Below, piece after piece: positions 1 to 7,401 of a stretch of 64,000 bases of DNA. Each line of letters opens with the position of its first letter. Positions within the stretch are counted from its first letter, which is position 1. The position numbers were made by a program, and so were the translations under genes. The notes beneath the pieces were generated by a model. That model had not been told where the DNA came from. It ran no database searches and was given only the letters and a program-made list of their open reading frames with translations. Where the stretch lies: positions 124,001 through 188,000 of the forward strand of contig NZ_JAIQXE010000003.1 of the NCBI RefSeq assembly GCF_020076305.1, written 5' to 3'. The DNA comes from Flavihumibacter profundi. Its GTDB lineage: Bacteria; Bacteroidota; Bacteroidia; Chitinophagales; Chitinophagaceae.

Positions 1-209
1 TGCCAATCATTGTAAATCTTGATGTAATGATGGCTAAGCGTAAAATGTCGCTGAATGAACTTTCAGACAAAGTAGGTTTGACATTATCCAACCTGTCTAT
101 ACTCAAAACCGGCAAAGCAAAAGCGATCCGGTTTAGTACGCTCGAAGCAATATGCAAAGTGCTGGATTGCCAGCCTGCCGATATCCTGGAATACAAAAAG
201 GAGGAATAG
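1..209 (+). CDS. Small XRE/Cro-type HTH regulator (5' edge cut)
   Basis: A short DNA-binding protein made almost only of one Cro/C1-type helix-turn-helix: a scaffold helix, a turn around 'DKVGLTLSNLS', then the recognition helix before 'GKAKAIRFSTLE'. It ends in 'CQPADILEY', the usual tail of the small YozG-like XRE regulators. There are in-frame ATGs at 27 and 30, but the frame stays open to base 3 and bases 1-2 are 'tg', so the true start is probably an ATG whose A lies just before the window, adding 'PIIVNLDVM'-type residues typical of this family. The target genes are unknown. A hairpin follows the stop codon. Confidence 0.8.
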   Translation, partial: PIIVNLDVMMAKRKMSLNELSDKVGLTLSNLSILKTGKAKAIRFSTLEAICKVLDCQPADILEYKKEE

Positions 210-234
210 TCCGATTTTACTACCTGGCTTAAAC

Positions 235-272
235 GAAAAAAACGCAATTTCTTTCCGGAACTGCGTTTTCAT
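235..272. terminator. Bidirectional hairpin terminator
   Basis: The arms AAAACGCA (239-246) and TGCGTTTT (262-269) pair around a loop of about 15 nt. On the minus strand the right arm runs into seven T residues, so it can end transcription of tRNA-Ser. On the plus strand it lies just after the HTH gene. It therefore probably serves both converging units. Confidence 0.6.
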
Positions 273-282
273 TGATTTATTG

Positions 283-370
283 CGGAGAGTAAGGGATTCG
301 AACCCTTGATACCCTTTAGAGGTATACACACTTTCCAGGCGTGCTCCTTCAACCACTCGGACAACTCTCC
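283..370 (-). tRNA. tRNA-Ser (anticodon GGA)
   Basis: Read on the minus strand, the sequence begins GGAGAGT and ends ACTCTCC plus discriminator G, giving a full 7-bp acceptor stem. The anticodon arm holds CTGGAAA, so the anticodon is GGA (serine, UCC/UCU codons). The T arm has the GGTTCGAATCC consensus, and there is a long variable arm (TATACC...GGTATC) typical of class II tRNAs such as tRNA-Ser. Length is about 88 nt. The 3' CCA is not encoded. It stands alone between ansA and the small regulator. Confidence 0.95.
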
Positions 371-378
371 AATTTCCT

Positions 379-401
379 GTTTTTACCCGGCGGGTAAAAA
401 C
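379..401 (-). terminator. Strong inverted repeat downstream of ansA
   Basis: GTTTTTACCC (379-388) and GGGTAAAAAC (392-401) form a perfect 10-bp stem with a 3-nt GGC loop, 21 bases past the ansA stop codon. The T run is inside the stem, so it may act as a terminator in either direction. The ACCCGGCGGGT core recurs at 6541-6551. Confidence 0.5.
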
Positions 402-421
402 GGGTCGCAAATATAGTGAAA

Positions 422-1471
422 TCAGGCATTGGTCAACTCACCACGCAAAGAAGTTTCCAATAATTCACGGAGGCGGCTTCGTGAAAGTTTCTGTGCAAGC
501 AGGAACATCAGCTTCGCCAATGCGGCTTCGAAAGTCATATCATATCCGCTTACCACACCCATTTCCTTCAGCTGTACACTGGTTTCATAGCGCCCCAGCT
601 CAACGGCACCACCATCACATTGCGTAATGTCTACAATGACCAACCCCCTTTTGATTCCTTTACGCAAACTATCCGTAAACCAGCTTGCCGTTGTTGTATT
701 GCCGCTACCAAAAGTTTCGAGGATTACAGCCTTAATGCCCCTGGTTTCCAATACAGCATCAACCGTTGCCTGGGTTATTCCCGGAAACACTTTCAGCACC
801 GCCACAGCAGGATCCAGCTTCCGGTGCACTTTCAATGGCTTTTCAGGATGTTTTAAAATAAACTGCCGCTGGTATTTGATGCTGATGCCTGCTTCTGCCA
901 GGGGCGGGTAATTCATTGAATAGAATGCTTCAAATTTCTCGGCATTGTATTTCTTGGACCGGTTTCCCCGGAAAAGCTGGTAATCAAAATATATACAGAC
1001 CTCTGGCACCAGGGCCTTCCCACCCTTACGGGCTGCAGCTATTTCCAACGCGGTGATAATATTCTCCTTCGCATCTGTACGGATTTCCCCGATGGGTAAC
1101 TGCGAACCGGTTAAAACCACTGGCTTCGACAGGTTTTCCAATAAAAAACTGAGGGCCGATGCTGTAAAGGCCATGGTATCTGACCCATGTAAAATCACAA
1201 ACCCATCGTAGGCGGCATATTTCTTCCCGATAATCCCCGCAAGTTCCACCCAGATATCGGGATGCATATTGGATGAATCCATCGGTGGATTAAATGCATG
1301 CACTTCCACTTCGAAACCGAGTTTAACGATTTCTGGAATATTGTCCCGGATCTCCTTGAAACCAATGGGTTTCAGGGCGCCCGTAGCTGCATCCATTACC
1401 ATCCCTACAGTACCGCCGGTATAAATAATCAGGATGCGGGTTTTTGCTGATTTTGGGGTGGAATTGGTCAT
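422..1471 (-). CDS. ansA: Type I (cytoplasmic) L-asparaginase
   Basis: Hydrolyses L-asparagine to aspartate and ammonia. At 349 aa it matches the cytoplasmic AnsA type and has no signal peptide. The first active-site threonine lies in 'YTGGTVGM' (about T18), and the second Thr/Asp pair is in 'HGSDTM' (residues 95-100), followed by the 'TGSQLPIGE' loop. Its ATG overlaps the last 4 bases of the tatD gene, so the two are translationally coupled. A palindromic hairpin follows the stop. Nothing is unusual for the family. Confidence 0.93.
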   Translation of the reverse strand: MTNSTPKSAKTRILIIYTGGTVGMVMDAATGALKPIGFKEIRDNIPEIVKLGFEVEVHAFNPPMDSSNMHPDIWVELAGIIGKKYAAYDGFVILHGSDTMAFTASALSFLLENLSKPVVLTGSQLPIGEIRTDAKENIITALEIAAARKGGKALVPEVCIYFDYQLFRGNRSKKYNAEKFEAFYSMNYPPLAEAGISIKYQRQFILKHPEKPLKVHRKLDPAVAVLKVFPGITQATVDAVLETRGIKAVILETFGSGNTTTASWFTDSLRKGIKRGLVIVDITQCDGGAVELGRYETSVQLKEMGVVSGYDMTFEAALAKLMFLLAQKLSRSRLRELLETSLRGELTNA

Positions 1472-2244
1472 GGAAAGGTAGATTTAAAGAGTTTCCGTGC
1501 ATTGGAGGTGGTTATTTCCGCAACCTCTTCTGGTGATACCGAAAAAATTTCGGCCAGTTTGGCAACCACATAGGACAAATAACTGCTTTCATTCCTTTTG
1601 CCCCTGAAAGGTACGGGCGTCAGGTATGGTGCATCGGTCTCCAGTACAAGATGATCGAGGCCAAGTTTTTCCAATACAGCAGGTAAACCGGCATTTTTAT
1701 AGGTTAGTACACCCCCGATACCCAGGTAAAAACCGGCTTTAACAACCTCTTTAGCCAATTCATAACTGCCACTAAAACAATGAAATACCCCCGAAAGCCG
1801 GCCATCCTGTGCCTCCTTAACCAACTCAATACATTCCTGGGTTGAATTCCTTGAATGGATCACAATAGGCAGTTCATATTGCCTGGCAAGGGCGATCTGT
1901 TCCCGGAATGCTATGTATTGCTGCTCCTCAAAGGTCCGGTCCCAGTAAAAATCCAGCCCGATCTCTCCCACTGCCGCAAATGGCCTTTTGGCCAGCCAAT
2001 CCTTTACCAACTGCAGTTCATCAAGGTAATTTTCCTTCACGTAACAGGGATGTAATCCCATCATTGCCAGGCACTTATCTGGAAATTTAGCTTCCAGCTC
2101 CAGCATCGGCAGGTGCTCACTGCTATCGATAGCCGGCAGGTAGATACGGTCAACCCCGGCTTTGTCGGCCCGGTCAAGTACTGCAGATATATCTTCCCTG
2201 AATTCTTCCAGGTACAGGTGGGCATGGGTATCAATAAGGATCAT
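1468..2244 (-). CDS. tatD: TatD family metal-dependent hydrolase / DNase
   Basis: A 258-aa TIM-barrel metallo-hydrolase of the TatD/YcfH family, known members of which are 3'-5' exonucleases or DNases linked to DNA quality control. The N-terminal metal pair is in 'DTHAHL' (H7, H9). Further family motifs are 'GEIGLDFYW' with the metal-bridging glutamate, 'IHSRN' and 'ETDAPYLTP' near the C-terminus. It lies directly upstream of ansA with a 4-bp overlap, which is a co-transcription pair and not evidence of a shared pathway. Exact substrate unknown. Confidence 0.9.
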   Translation of the reverse strand: MILIDTHAHLYLEEFREDISAVLDRADKAGVDRIYLPAIDSSEHLPMLELEAKFPDKCLAMMGLHPCYVKENYLDELQLVKDWLAKRPFAAVGEIGLDFYWDRTFEEQQYIAFREQIALARQYELPIVIHSRNSTQECIELVKEAQDGRLSGVFHCFSGSYELAKEVVKAGFYLGIGGVLTYKNAGLPAVLEKLGLDHLVLETDAPYLTPVPFRGKRNESSYLSYVVAKLAEIFSVSPEEVAEITTSNARKLFKSTFP

Positions 2245-2340
2245 TTAACAAAGGTCTGCAAAATTTAAACCTCTTTTAAACGTTTGTTATCCTTGTCAGT
2301 CATAGATCAGCACATCATTAAAAACCACAAATCACCACTT

Positions 2341-3240
2341 ATGAAAATGACAGTTCCAACAGGCCGCATTGCGACCGCACTGATCATAACCTCTGGATTA
2401 TTCCTGGCCTCCTGCTCGAAAAACAATGAGCAATCTACCCAAACTGCCCAGCAAAACCTGTCCCAGGCTACCCTTCAGGCAGATGCCGATGGAGAAACGG
2501 CCTTCGATGACGTTTTCAATAATGTAATGGGCGTTAATACCACCGTTGGAATTGGTGGAACCGGCGTATTTACCCCGGCCAACAGCAACCAGCCCGGTCC
2601 ACTGGACCCGGTTCCCCCGCCTTGTTTCAATGTTTCTGTTGAATTCCTGGCATTGCCCGATACTTTCCCGGTTAAAGTTACCATCGACTTTGGTACTGGT
2701 TGTACCGGAAAAGATGGCCGTACCCGCAAAGGAAAGATTATAACCGTCTATTCAGGCCTCCTGATTAAGCCAGGAAGTGTTGCTGAAACAACTTTCGACA
2801 ATTATTATGTGAACGATATTAAAGTAGAAGGAACACACCGTATCGAAAATAAAAGCACTTCAGACCAACTGACCTTTGAAACTAAGGTAATTGATGGAAA
2901 GATAACCCACCTTAACGGAGACTATGCCAACTGGAACCGCGTTCGCACCATTACCCAGGTTGATGGATGGGGTACACCAAGGTTGCCAGGCGATGACGTT
3001 TTCAATATTGTTGGAAACGGCAGTGGCACAGTTCACAAAGGAACCCAGGTAGCCACCTGGACCAGCACCAATATCGAACCATTGGTGAAGAACTTCGATT
3101 GTCATTGGATCGTTAAAGGTAAACAGGCGATCCAGCGAAACGATGGTCCTCAGGGCATTCTGGACTTTGGTAATGGCGACTGTGACAATAAAGCCACAAT
3201 CACGGTAAATGGGGTTTCCGCAGAAATTACTTTGAAGTAA
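2341..3240 (+). CDS. Hypothetical lipoprotein
   Basis: A 299-aa exported lipoprotein of unknown function. It starts at ATG 2341; an open frame extends to a TTG at 2284, but only the ATG places the signal peptide correctly: basic residues, a hydrophobic core, then the lipobox 'FLASC'. After the lipid cysteine there is a Gln/Ala-rich stretch, a Gly/Pro-rich linker ('GPLDPVPPPC') and a beta-rich body with paired cysteines ('CTGKDGR', 'FDCHW', 'GDCDN') that could form disulfides. I do not recognise a catalytic motif. It is followed by a good terminator, so it is probably transcribed alone. Confidence 0.8.
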   Translation: MKMTVPTGRIATALIITSGLFLASCSKNNEQSTQTAQQNLSQATLQADADGETAFDDVFNNVMGVNTTVGIGGTGVFTPANSNQPGPLDPVPPPCFNVSVEFLALPDTFPVKVTIDFGTGCTGKDGRTRKGKIITVYSGLLIKPGSVAETTFDNYYVNDIKVEGTHRIENKSTSDQLTFETKVIDGKITHLNGDYANWNRVRTITQVDGWGTPRLPGDDVFNIVGNGSGTVHKGTQVATWTSTNIEPLVKNFDCHWIVKGKQAIQRNDGPQGILDFGNGDCDNKATITVNGVSAEITLK

Positions 3241-3293
3241 TTAAAAAAATAAATTACCTTTAAATCAGTTTTCATAGGGTACGGATTAAAAAC

Positions 3294-3327
3294 GGGCCAG
3301 GGTTTCTACCCAGGCCCAACTTTTTTT
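3294..3327 (+). terminator. Rho-independent terminator
   Basis: GGGCC-A-GGGT and ACCC-A-GGCCC pair around a TTCT loop with a single A-A mismatch (3294-3317), followed by seven T (3321-3327). It lies 54 bases past the lipoprotein stop codon. Confidence 0.8.
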
Positions 3328-3381
3328 ATAGGGGTCCCCAAATATCTAATGACAGATTTGCATAATTTATTACCCCTTGTT

Positions 3382-4014
3382 TCACCTCCAACTATTCATG
3401 CTAAGTTGTTCGAATGTGAATCCTGCGGCTGAAAAATGCGCCAGGGTCTTCGGTAAAACTTCCCGCAAACGATCCCAGGCCTTCTCACTATCATGGAATA
3501 AAACTATAGATCCGGGTTGTACATTTTTGCATACAATCTCCCAGCAATCTGATGGGGATTTTTGCCGGTCAAAATCACCACTTAAAACTGTCCACATGAC
3601 TATTTCCCATCCGGCATTCGACAAAGCTTTTCCCTGGAACCTGCTTAATTTTCCATAAGGTGGCCTGAATAATTTACTGTCTATATATTCACCCGCCTGT
3701 GCTATATCATTAAAATATTCATCATCTGAAGTCTTCCATCCATTTCTGTGGTGCATGGTATGGTTGCCAATAGCATGTCCGCTGTTTAATATTTTTTCAT
3801 ATACAGCCGGATATTCACGAACATTTTTACCAATGCAAAAAAATGTAGCCCTGGCCTTGTATAGCGCTAATTGCTCTAACACAAAAGGGGTAATGGTGGG
3901 ATGGGGTCCGTCATCAAAACTGAGATAGATTTTTTTTTCACGTGCAGGCACGTTCCAGCGCCAGGACGGATACAAAAACCGCAATACAGCATTCGCAGTA
4001 GACCAGTAAATCAT
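3382..4014 (-). CDS. Polysaccharide deacetylase (NodB-homology, CE4)
   Basis: A 210-aa carbohydrate esterase family 4 protein that would remove N-acetyl groups from a glycan, for example peptidoglycan or chitin-like oligomers. The full motif set is visible: 'SFDDGPHPT' (residues 32-40, catalytic base and zinc Asp), 'GNHTMHH' (83-89, the two zinc histidines), 'FRPPYG' (about 116-121) and 'WTVLSGDF'. There is no clear signal peptide, only a weakly hydrophobic N-terminus, so it may be cytoplasmic or membrane-linked. A TAGCTTTG promoter core lies only 4 nt upstream of the ATG, suggesting a leaderless transcript that diverges from gltX. Confidence 0.88.
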   Translation of the reverse strand: MIYWSTANAVLRFLYPSWRWNVPAREKKIYLSFDDGPHPTITPFVLEQLALYKARATFFCIGKNVREYPAVYEKILNSGHAIGNHTMHHRNGWKTSDDEYFNDIAQAGEYIDSKLFRPPYGKLSRFQGKALSNAGWEIVMWTVLSGDFDRQKSPSDCWEIVCKNVQPGSIVLFHDSEKAWDRLREVLPKTLAHFSAAGFTFEQLSMNSWR

Positions 4015-4018
4015 AATC

Positions 4019-4026
4019 CAAAGCTA
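4019..4026 (-). promoter_or_regulatory. -7 promoter core TAGCTTTG for the deacetylase gene
   Basis: An exact TAnnTTTG Bacteroidota core on the minus strand. A TTG (-33 element, complement of 4048-4050) sits 21 nt upstream, within the known spacing range. The core ends 4 nt before the ATG at 4014. The -33 element lies inside the first codons of gltX. Confidence 0.65.
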
Positions 4027-4030
4027 TAAC

Positions 4031-4038
4031 TATCTTTG
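4031..4038 (+). promoter_or_regulatory. -7 promoter core TATCTTTG for gltX
   Basis: An exact TAnnTTTG core ending 5 nt before the gltX ATG. I see no TTG at the expected -33 spacing. It is 4 bp from the opposing core at 4019-4026, so the two promoters are back to back. Confidence 0.6.
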
Positions 4039-4043
4039 CGCCT

Positions 4044-5573
4044 ATGTCAAAGAAAGTCCGCGTTCGTTTTGCACCCTCTCCAACCGGTGGCCTCCACCTG
4101 GGCGGCGTGCGCACAGTCTTATACAACTTTTTATTTGCCCGCCATAATGGCGGTGATTTTGTATTGCGAATTGAGGACACAGACCAAAACCGCTTTGTAG
4201 CCGGTGCGGAAGAATATATTTTCGAATGCCTGGCATGGTGTGGTATGAAACCAGATGAAAGTCCCGTTGCAGGCGGCCCCTATGGCCCATATCGCCAAAG
4301 TGAAAGAAAAAGCAGTTACCGTGAGTATGCGGAGAAACTGGTGGCAGGCGGGCATGCCTATTATGCCTTTGACACAACTGCGGAACTGGAGGAAATGCGG
4401 ACCATTTACAAAACAGAACAGAATCCCTCACCGCAATACGACCACCAGCTGCGAATGAAAATGCGCAACTCCCTGACACTTGGTGAAGATGAAGTAACCC
4501 GGCTGATAAGCAGTGGGGTGCCTTATGTGATCAGGATCAAAATGCCTGAGCAGGAAACCGTGCATTTTTCCGATATGATCAGGGGCGAAGTGAGTTTCAA
4601 TACATCAACTGTTGATGATAAAGTGTTGCTGAAACACGATGGCATGCCTACTTATCACCTGGCTGTTGTTGTGGATGATTACGCCATGAAAATTACCCAT
4701 GCATTCAGGGGGGAAGAATGGCTGCCCAGCGCACCCGTGCATATATTATTATGGAAATACCTGGGCTGGATGGATGACATGCCGCAATGGGCACATCTTC
4801 CGTTGATTTTAAAACCCGATGGAAACGGGAAACTCAGCAAGCGCGATGGTGATCGCCTCGGCTTCCCGGTATTTGCCATGAACTGGACTGATCCGCGAAC
4901 AAATGATTTCACCCAGGGCTTTCGGGAAAGGGGATTTTTACCGGAAGCTTTCGTGAATATGCTGGCCATGCTCGGCTGGAATGATGGAAGCGGACAGGAA
5001 ATCCTTTCCATGGATGAACTGATCCAGCGCTTTTCCATCGATCGTGTCCATAAAGGCGGGGCCAAATTTGATTTTGAAAAAGCAAAGTGGTTCAACCAGG
5101 AATGGATTAAGAAATCCACACCTGAACGACTCAAGAATGATGTAAAAGCGATCCTGGAAAAAAATGGAATTGTGGTTAGTGATGACAACTACCTGCTTTC
5201 CGTAATTGGCATGGTGAAAGAACGCTGCACTCTTTTACCTGATTTTACAGAGCAATCAAAATTCTTTTTCCAGACGCCGGAAATAATTGACACTGAAAGC
5301 ATCAGGCCAAAATGGAATATGGATAAATCCGTTTTTTTTAAGGAAATACAACCTGTACTGGCAGGACTTCAGGATTACAGTGCTGCATCCATTGAAACCG
5401 CCTTTAAAGACCTGGCAACAGCCAGAAGTATTAAAATGGGTGAATTGCAATTACCCTTCCGCATCATGCTGGTTGGTGGAAAATTCGGACCTGCAGTATT
5501 TGATATCGCAGCTACAATTGGTAAAGAGGAAACCTTGCTCAGGATCAACCGTGCCCTGGAACAGTTAGCCTGA
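4044..5573 (+). CDS. gltX: Glutamyl-tRNA synthetase
   Basis: Charges tRNA-Glu with glutamate. At 509 aa it is the normal bacterial length. The Rossmann catalytic core opens with 'RFAPSPTGGLHLGG', where HLGG is the class I 'HIGH' signature (residues 18-21), and the second signature is 'KLSKRDG' in the middle of the protein. The helical anticodon-binding domain fills the C-terminal third. Whether it discriminates against tRNA-Gln cannot be told from this window. The ATG comes 5 nt after an exact promoter core, so the mRNA is likely near-leaderless. Confidence 0.96.
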   Translation: MSKKVRVRFAPSPTGGLHLGGVRTVLYNFLFARHNGGDFVLRIEDTDQNRFVAGAEEYIFECLAWCGMKPDESPVAGGPYGPYRQSERKSSYREYAEKLVAGGHAYYAFDTTAELEEMRTIYKTEQNPSPQYDHQLRMKMRNSLTLGEDEVTRLISSGVPYVIRIKMPEQETVHFSDMIRGEVSFNTSTVDDKVLLKHDGMPTYHLAVVVDDYAMKITHAFRGEEWLPSAPVHILLWKYLGWMDDMPQWAHLPLILKPDGNGKLSKRDGDRLGFPVFAMNWTDPRTNDFTQGFRERGFLPEAFVNMLAMLGWNDGSGQEILSMDELIQRFSIDRVHKGGAKFDFEKAKWFNQEWIKKSTPERLKNDVKAILEKNGIVVSDDNYLLSVIGMVKERCTLLPDFTEQSKFFFQTPEIIDTESIRPKWNMDKSVFFKEIQPVLAGLQDYSAASIETAFKDLATARSIKMGELQLPFRIMLVGGKFGPAVFDIAATIGKEETLLRINRALEQLA

Positions 5574-5691
5574 CAAAATATTACTTTTCGCAAAAGCAGT
5601 TTCCATGGCGGTAACACTTGCCTGACCCGACTTGCAGAAATGAAAAGCCTGTTCAGCAGGTAGCCAAACTCCCCTATCTTTACGGCGCTAT

Positions 5692-6108
5692 ATGCATACA
5701 ATAAATCGTCCAATAAGGGTACTCGTCGCCAAAGTTGGCCTTGATGGCCATGACCGGGGCGCCAAAGTCATTGCAACTGCGCTGCGGGATGCCGGAATGG
5801 AAGTTATTTATACCGGCCTGCGACAAACGCCCGAAATGGTCGTGAATGCAGCATTGCAGGAAGATGTGGATGCCATTGGCATTAGTATTTTAAGTGGCGC
5901 GCACATGACCGTATTTCCCAGGATTATAGCGCTTATGAAAGAGAAGAAAATGGATGATGTATTGCTGACCGGTGGTGGAATTATTCCTGAAGATGATATG
6001 GTAACCCTTAATAAATCGGGCGTCGGAAAACTGTTTGCACCCGGAACGCCTACACCGGAAATTGCCGCTTACATTACAGACTGGGTGAAATCGCACAGAA
6101 ATTTTTAG
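5692..6108 (+). CDS. Stand-alone cobalamin (B12)-binding mutase subunit
   Basis: A 138-aa Rossmann-like B12-binding domain matching the C-terminal domain of methylmalonyl-CoA mutase. The cobalamin-ligating motif DxHxxG is intact as 'DGHDRG' (D18, H20, G23), followed by the family motifs 'GLRQTPE', 'GISILSGAH' and 'LTGGGIIP'. In two-subunit acyl-CoA mutases (archaeal methylmalonyl-CoA, isobutyryl-CoA and 2-hydroxyisobutyryl-CoA mutases) this is the small subunit and needs a separate catalytic barrel, which is not in this window. It comes before a VOC protein and a crotonase. Near-consensus promoter TATCTTTA (5675-5682) lies upstream. Confidence 0.85.
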   Translation: MHTINRPIRVLVAKVGLDGHDRGAKVIATALRDAGMEVIYTGLRQTPEMVVNAALQEDVDAIGISILSGAHMTVFPRIIALMKEKKMDDVLLTGGGIIPEDDMVTLNKSGVGKLFAPGTPTPEIAAYITDWVKSHRNF

Positions 6109-6112
6109 CTAT

Positions 6113-6553
6113 ATGATCAACCCTCCGCAACGGATTTCTTTTGTAACCCTTGGGGTTAGTGACCTCACTGCATCAAAAAAATTTTACACGGAAAAATTCG
6201 GATGGCATCCCCTCGAAAACGATTCTGAAGGCATCGTTTTTTTTCAGATGAATGGTCTCATACTTTCCCTTTTTCCAGATTCAGAATTAGCTGCCGATGC
6301 CGGGATAATCAACAATGGCGCCGGCTTCAAACGATTTACACTCGCCATCAATTGCTATTCTGAACAGGAAGTAAATGATATATTCTCTTCCTTAAAAGAA
6401 AAAGGGGTGGAAATTGTTAAGCCGCCGGAAAAAGCCTTCTGGGGCGGCTACAGCGGATATGTAAAAGACAATGACAACAACCTGTGGGAATTTGCCTACA
6501 ACCCTTTTATAGCACTTGACAATTCCGGCAATATAACTTCACCCGGCGGGTGA
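6113..6553 (+). CDS. VOC (glyoxalase/bleomycin-resistance) family protein
   Basis: A 146-aa single-chain vicinal-oxygen-chelate fold protein. Two beta-alpha-beta-beta-beta modules are apparent: 'ISFVTLGVSDLTASKKFYTE' near the start, and a second half ending 'GYVKDNDNNLWEFAYNP', where the Glu is a usual metal ligand. The substrate cannot be inferred. Family members include dioxygenases, isomerases and resistance proteins. It starts 4 bp after the B12-binding gene and its stop lies within a small hairpin just before the crotonase gene, so the three genes are probably one operon. Confidence 0.8.
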   Translation: MINPPQRISFVTLGVSDLTASKKFYTEKFGWHPLENDSEGIVFFQMNGLILSLFPDSELAADAGIINNGAGFKRFTLAINCYSEQEVNDIFSSLKEKGVEIVKPPEKAFWGGYSGYVKDNDNNLWEFAYNPFIALDNSGNITSPGG

Positions 6554-6554
6554 A
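6538..6554 (+). repeat. Inverted repeat over the VOC stop codon
   Basis: TTCACCC and GGGTGAA form a perfect 7-bp stem with a GGC loop, covering the TGA stop (6551-6553). The ACCCGGCGGGT core is the same as in the hairpin at 379-401. It might dampen read-through into the crotonase gene or protect the 3' end, but has no T run. Confidence 0.4.
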
Positions 6555-6579
6555 AACTTCAAAGACCAATAACATTTCA

Positions 6580-7359
6580 ATGTATACAACAATACTTACC
6601 AGCCTGCAGGAGCAAATCCTGACGATTACCATCAACCGCCCCGATAAACTCAACGCACTCAATAAAACGGTTATTGAAGAACTTGGGCAAATTATGGTTA
6701 GCGTTTATACAGATGATACTATTAAAGCCGCCATCATTACCGGGGCCGGGCCTAAAAGTTTTGTGGCCGGGGCCGATATCAGCGAATTCCTTGAACTTGA
6801 TGGCAGCGGCGGCCAGGGACTGGCAAAAAAAGGCCAGGACCTCGTGTTCAATAAAATTGAAAACTGTCCCAAGCCCATTATTGCAGCCGTAAATGGATTT
6901 GCCCTTGGTGGTGGCTGTGAACTGGCTATGGCCTGCCACTTCAGGCTGGCATCCGAATCTGCAAAATTCGGCCAACCCGAAGTGAACCTGGGACTTGTTC
7001 CGGGATATGGAGGCACTCAAAGGCTTACCCAATTAGTGGGTAAAGGAAAAGCAATGGAATTGATGATGACCGGAGCTATAATCGATGCAACCGAAGCAAA
7101 ATCACTCGGTTTAGTGAATCATGTCACTTCCCCGGATGAGTTACTGCCAAAAACAACCCAGCTGCTCAAAACAATAATCAGTAAAGCACCGCTTGCTATC
7201 GCAAAAATCATTTCCTTAACTAACCTTGCAGCAATCGGGCATCCCGACGGATTAGAACTTGAAGTGGCCGCATTCGGTGAATTGTTCGATTCAGCAGATG
7301 CCAAAGAAGGCGCCAGGGCATTCCTGGAAAAAAGACCCGCATCCTTTAAGGGGATTTAA
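6580..7359 (+). CDS. Enoyl-CoA hydratase/isomerase (crotonase) family protein
   Basis: A 259-aa crotonase-fold enzyme, the normal length for a short-chain enoyl-CoA hydratase, acting on acyl-CoA thioesters. The oxyanion-hole motifs are visible: 'GAGPKSFVAGADI' for the first, and 'AAVNGFALGGGCELAMACH' followed by 'AKFGQPEVNLGLVPGYGGTQRL' for the second, with both catalytic glutamate positions retained (E in 'GCELAMA' and in 'GQPEVNLG'). The ATG at 6580 is preferred over an upstream in-frame GTG at 6550 that overlaps the previous gene. The context suggests acyl-CoA degradation. Confidence 0.88.
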   Translation: MYTTILTSLQEQILTITINRPDKLNALNKTVIEELGQIMVSVYTDDTIKAAIITGAGPKSFVAGADISEFLELDGSGGQGLAKKGQDLVFNKIENCPKPIIAAVNGFALGGGCELAMACHFRLASESAKFGQPEVNLGLVPGYGGTQRLTQLVGKGKAMELMMTGAIIDATEAKSLGLVNHVTSPDELLPKTTQLLKTIISKAPLAIAKIISLTNLAAIGHPDGLELEVAAFGELFDSADAKEGARAFLEKRPASFKGI

Positions 7360-7389
7360 AATTGCATACGCCAAAAAACACCAAATAAA

Positions 7390-7397
7390 TAACTTTG
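7390..7397 (+). promoter_or_regulatory. -7 promoter core TAACTTTG for fumC
   Basis: An exact TAnnTTTG match that ends 4 nt before the fumC ATG. The nearest TTG upstream (7362-7364) is 25 nt away, slightly beyond the usual spacing. Confidence 0.55.
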
Positions 7398-7401
7398 AAT
7401 C

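Noticed and set aside
84-410. A 108-codon minus-strand open frame over the tRNA-Ser region.
   Set aside because: It runs through the tRNA gene and the HTH gene; tRNA structure is decisive.
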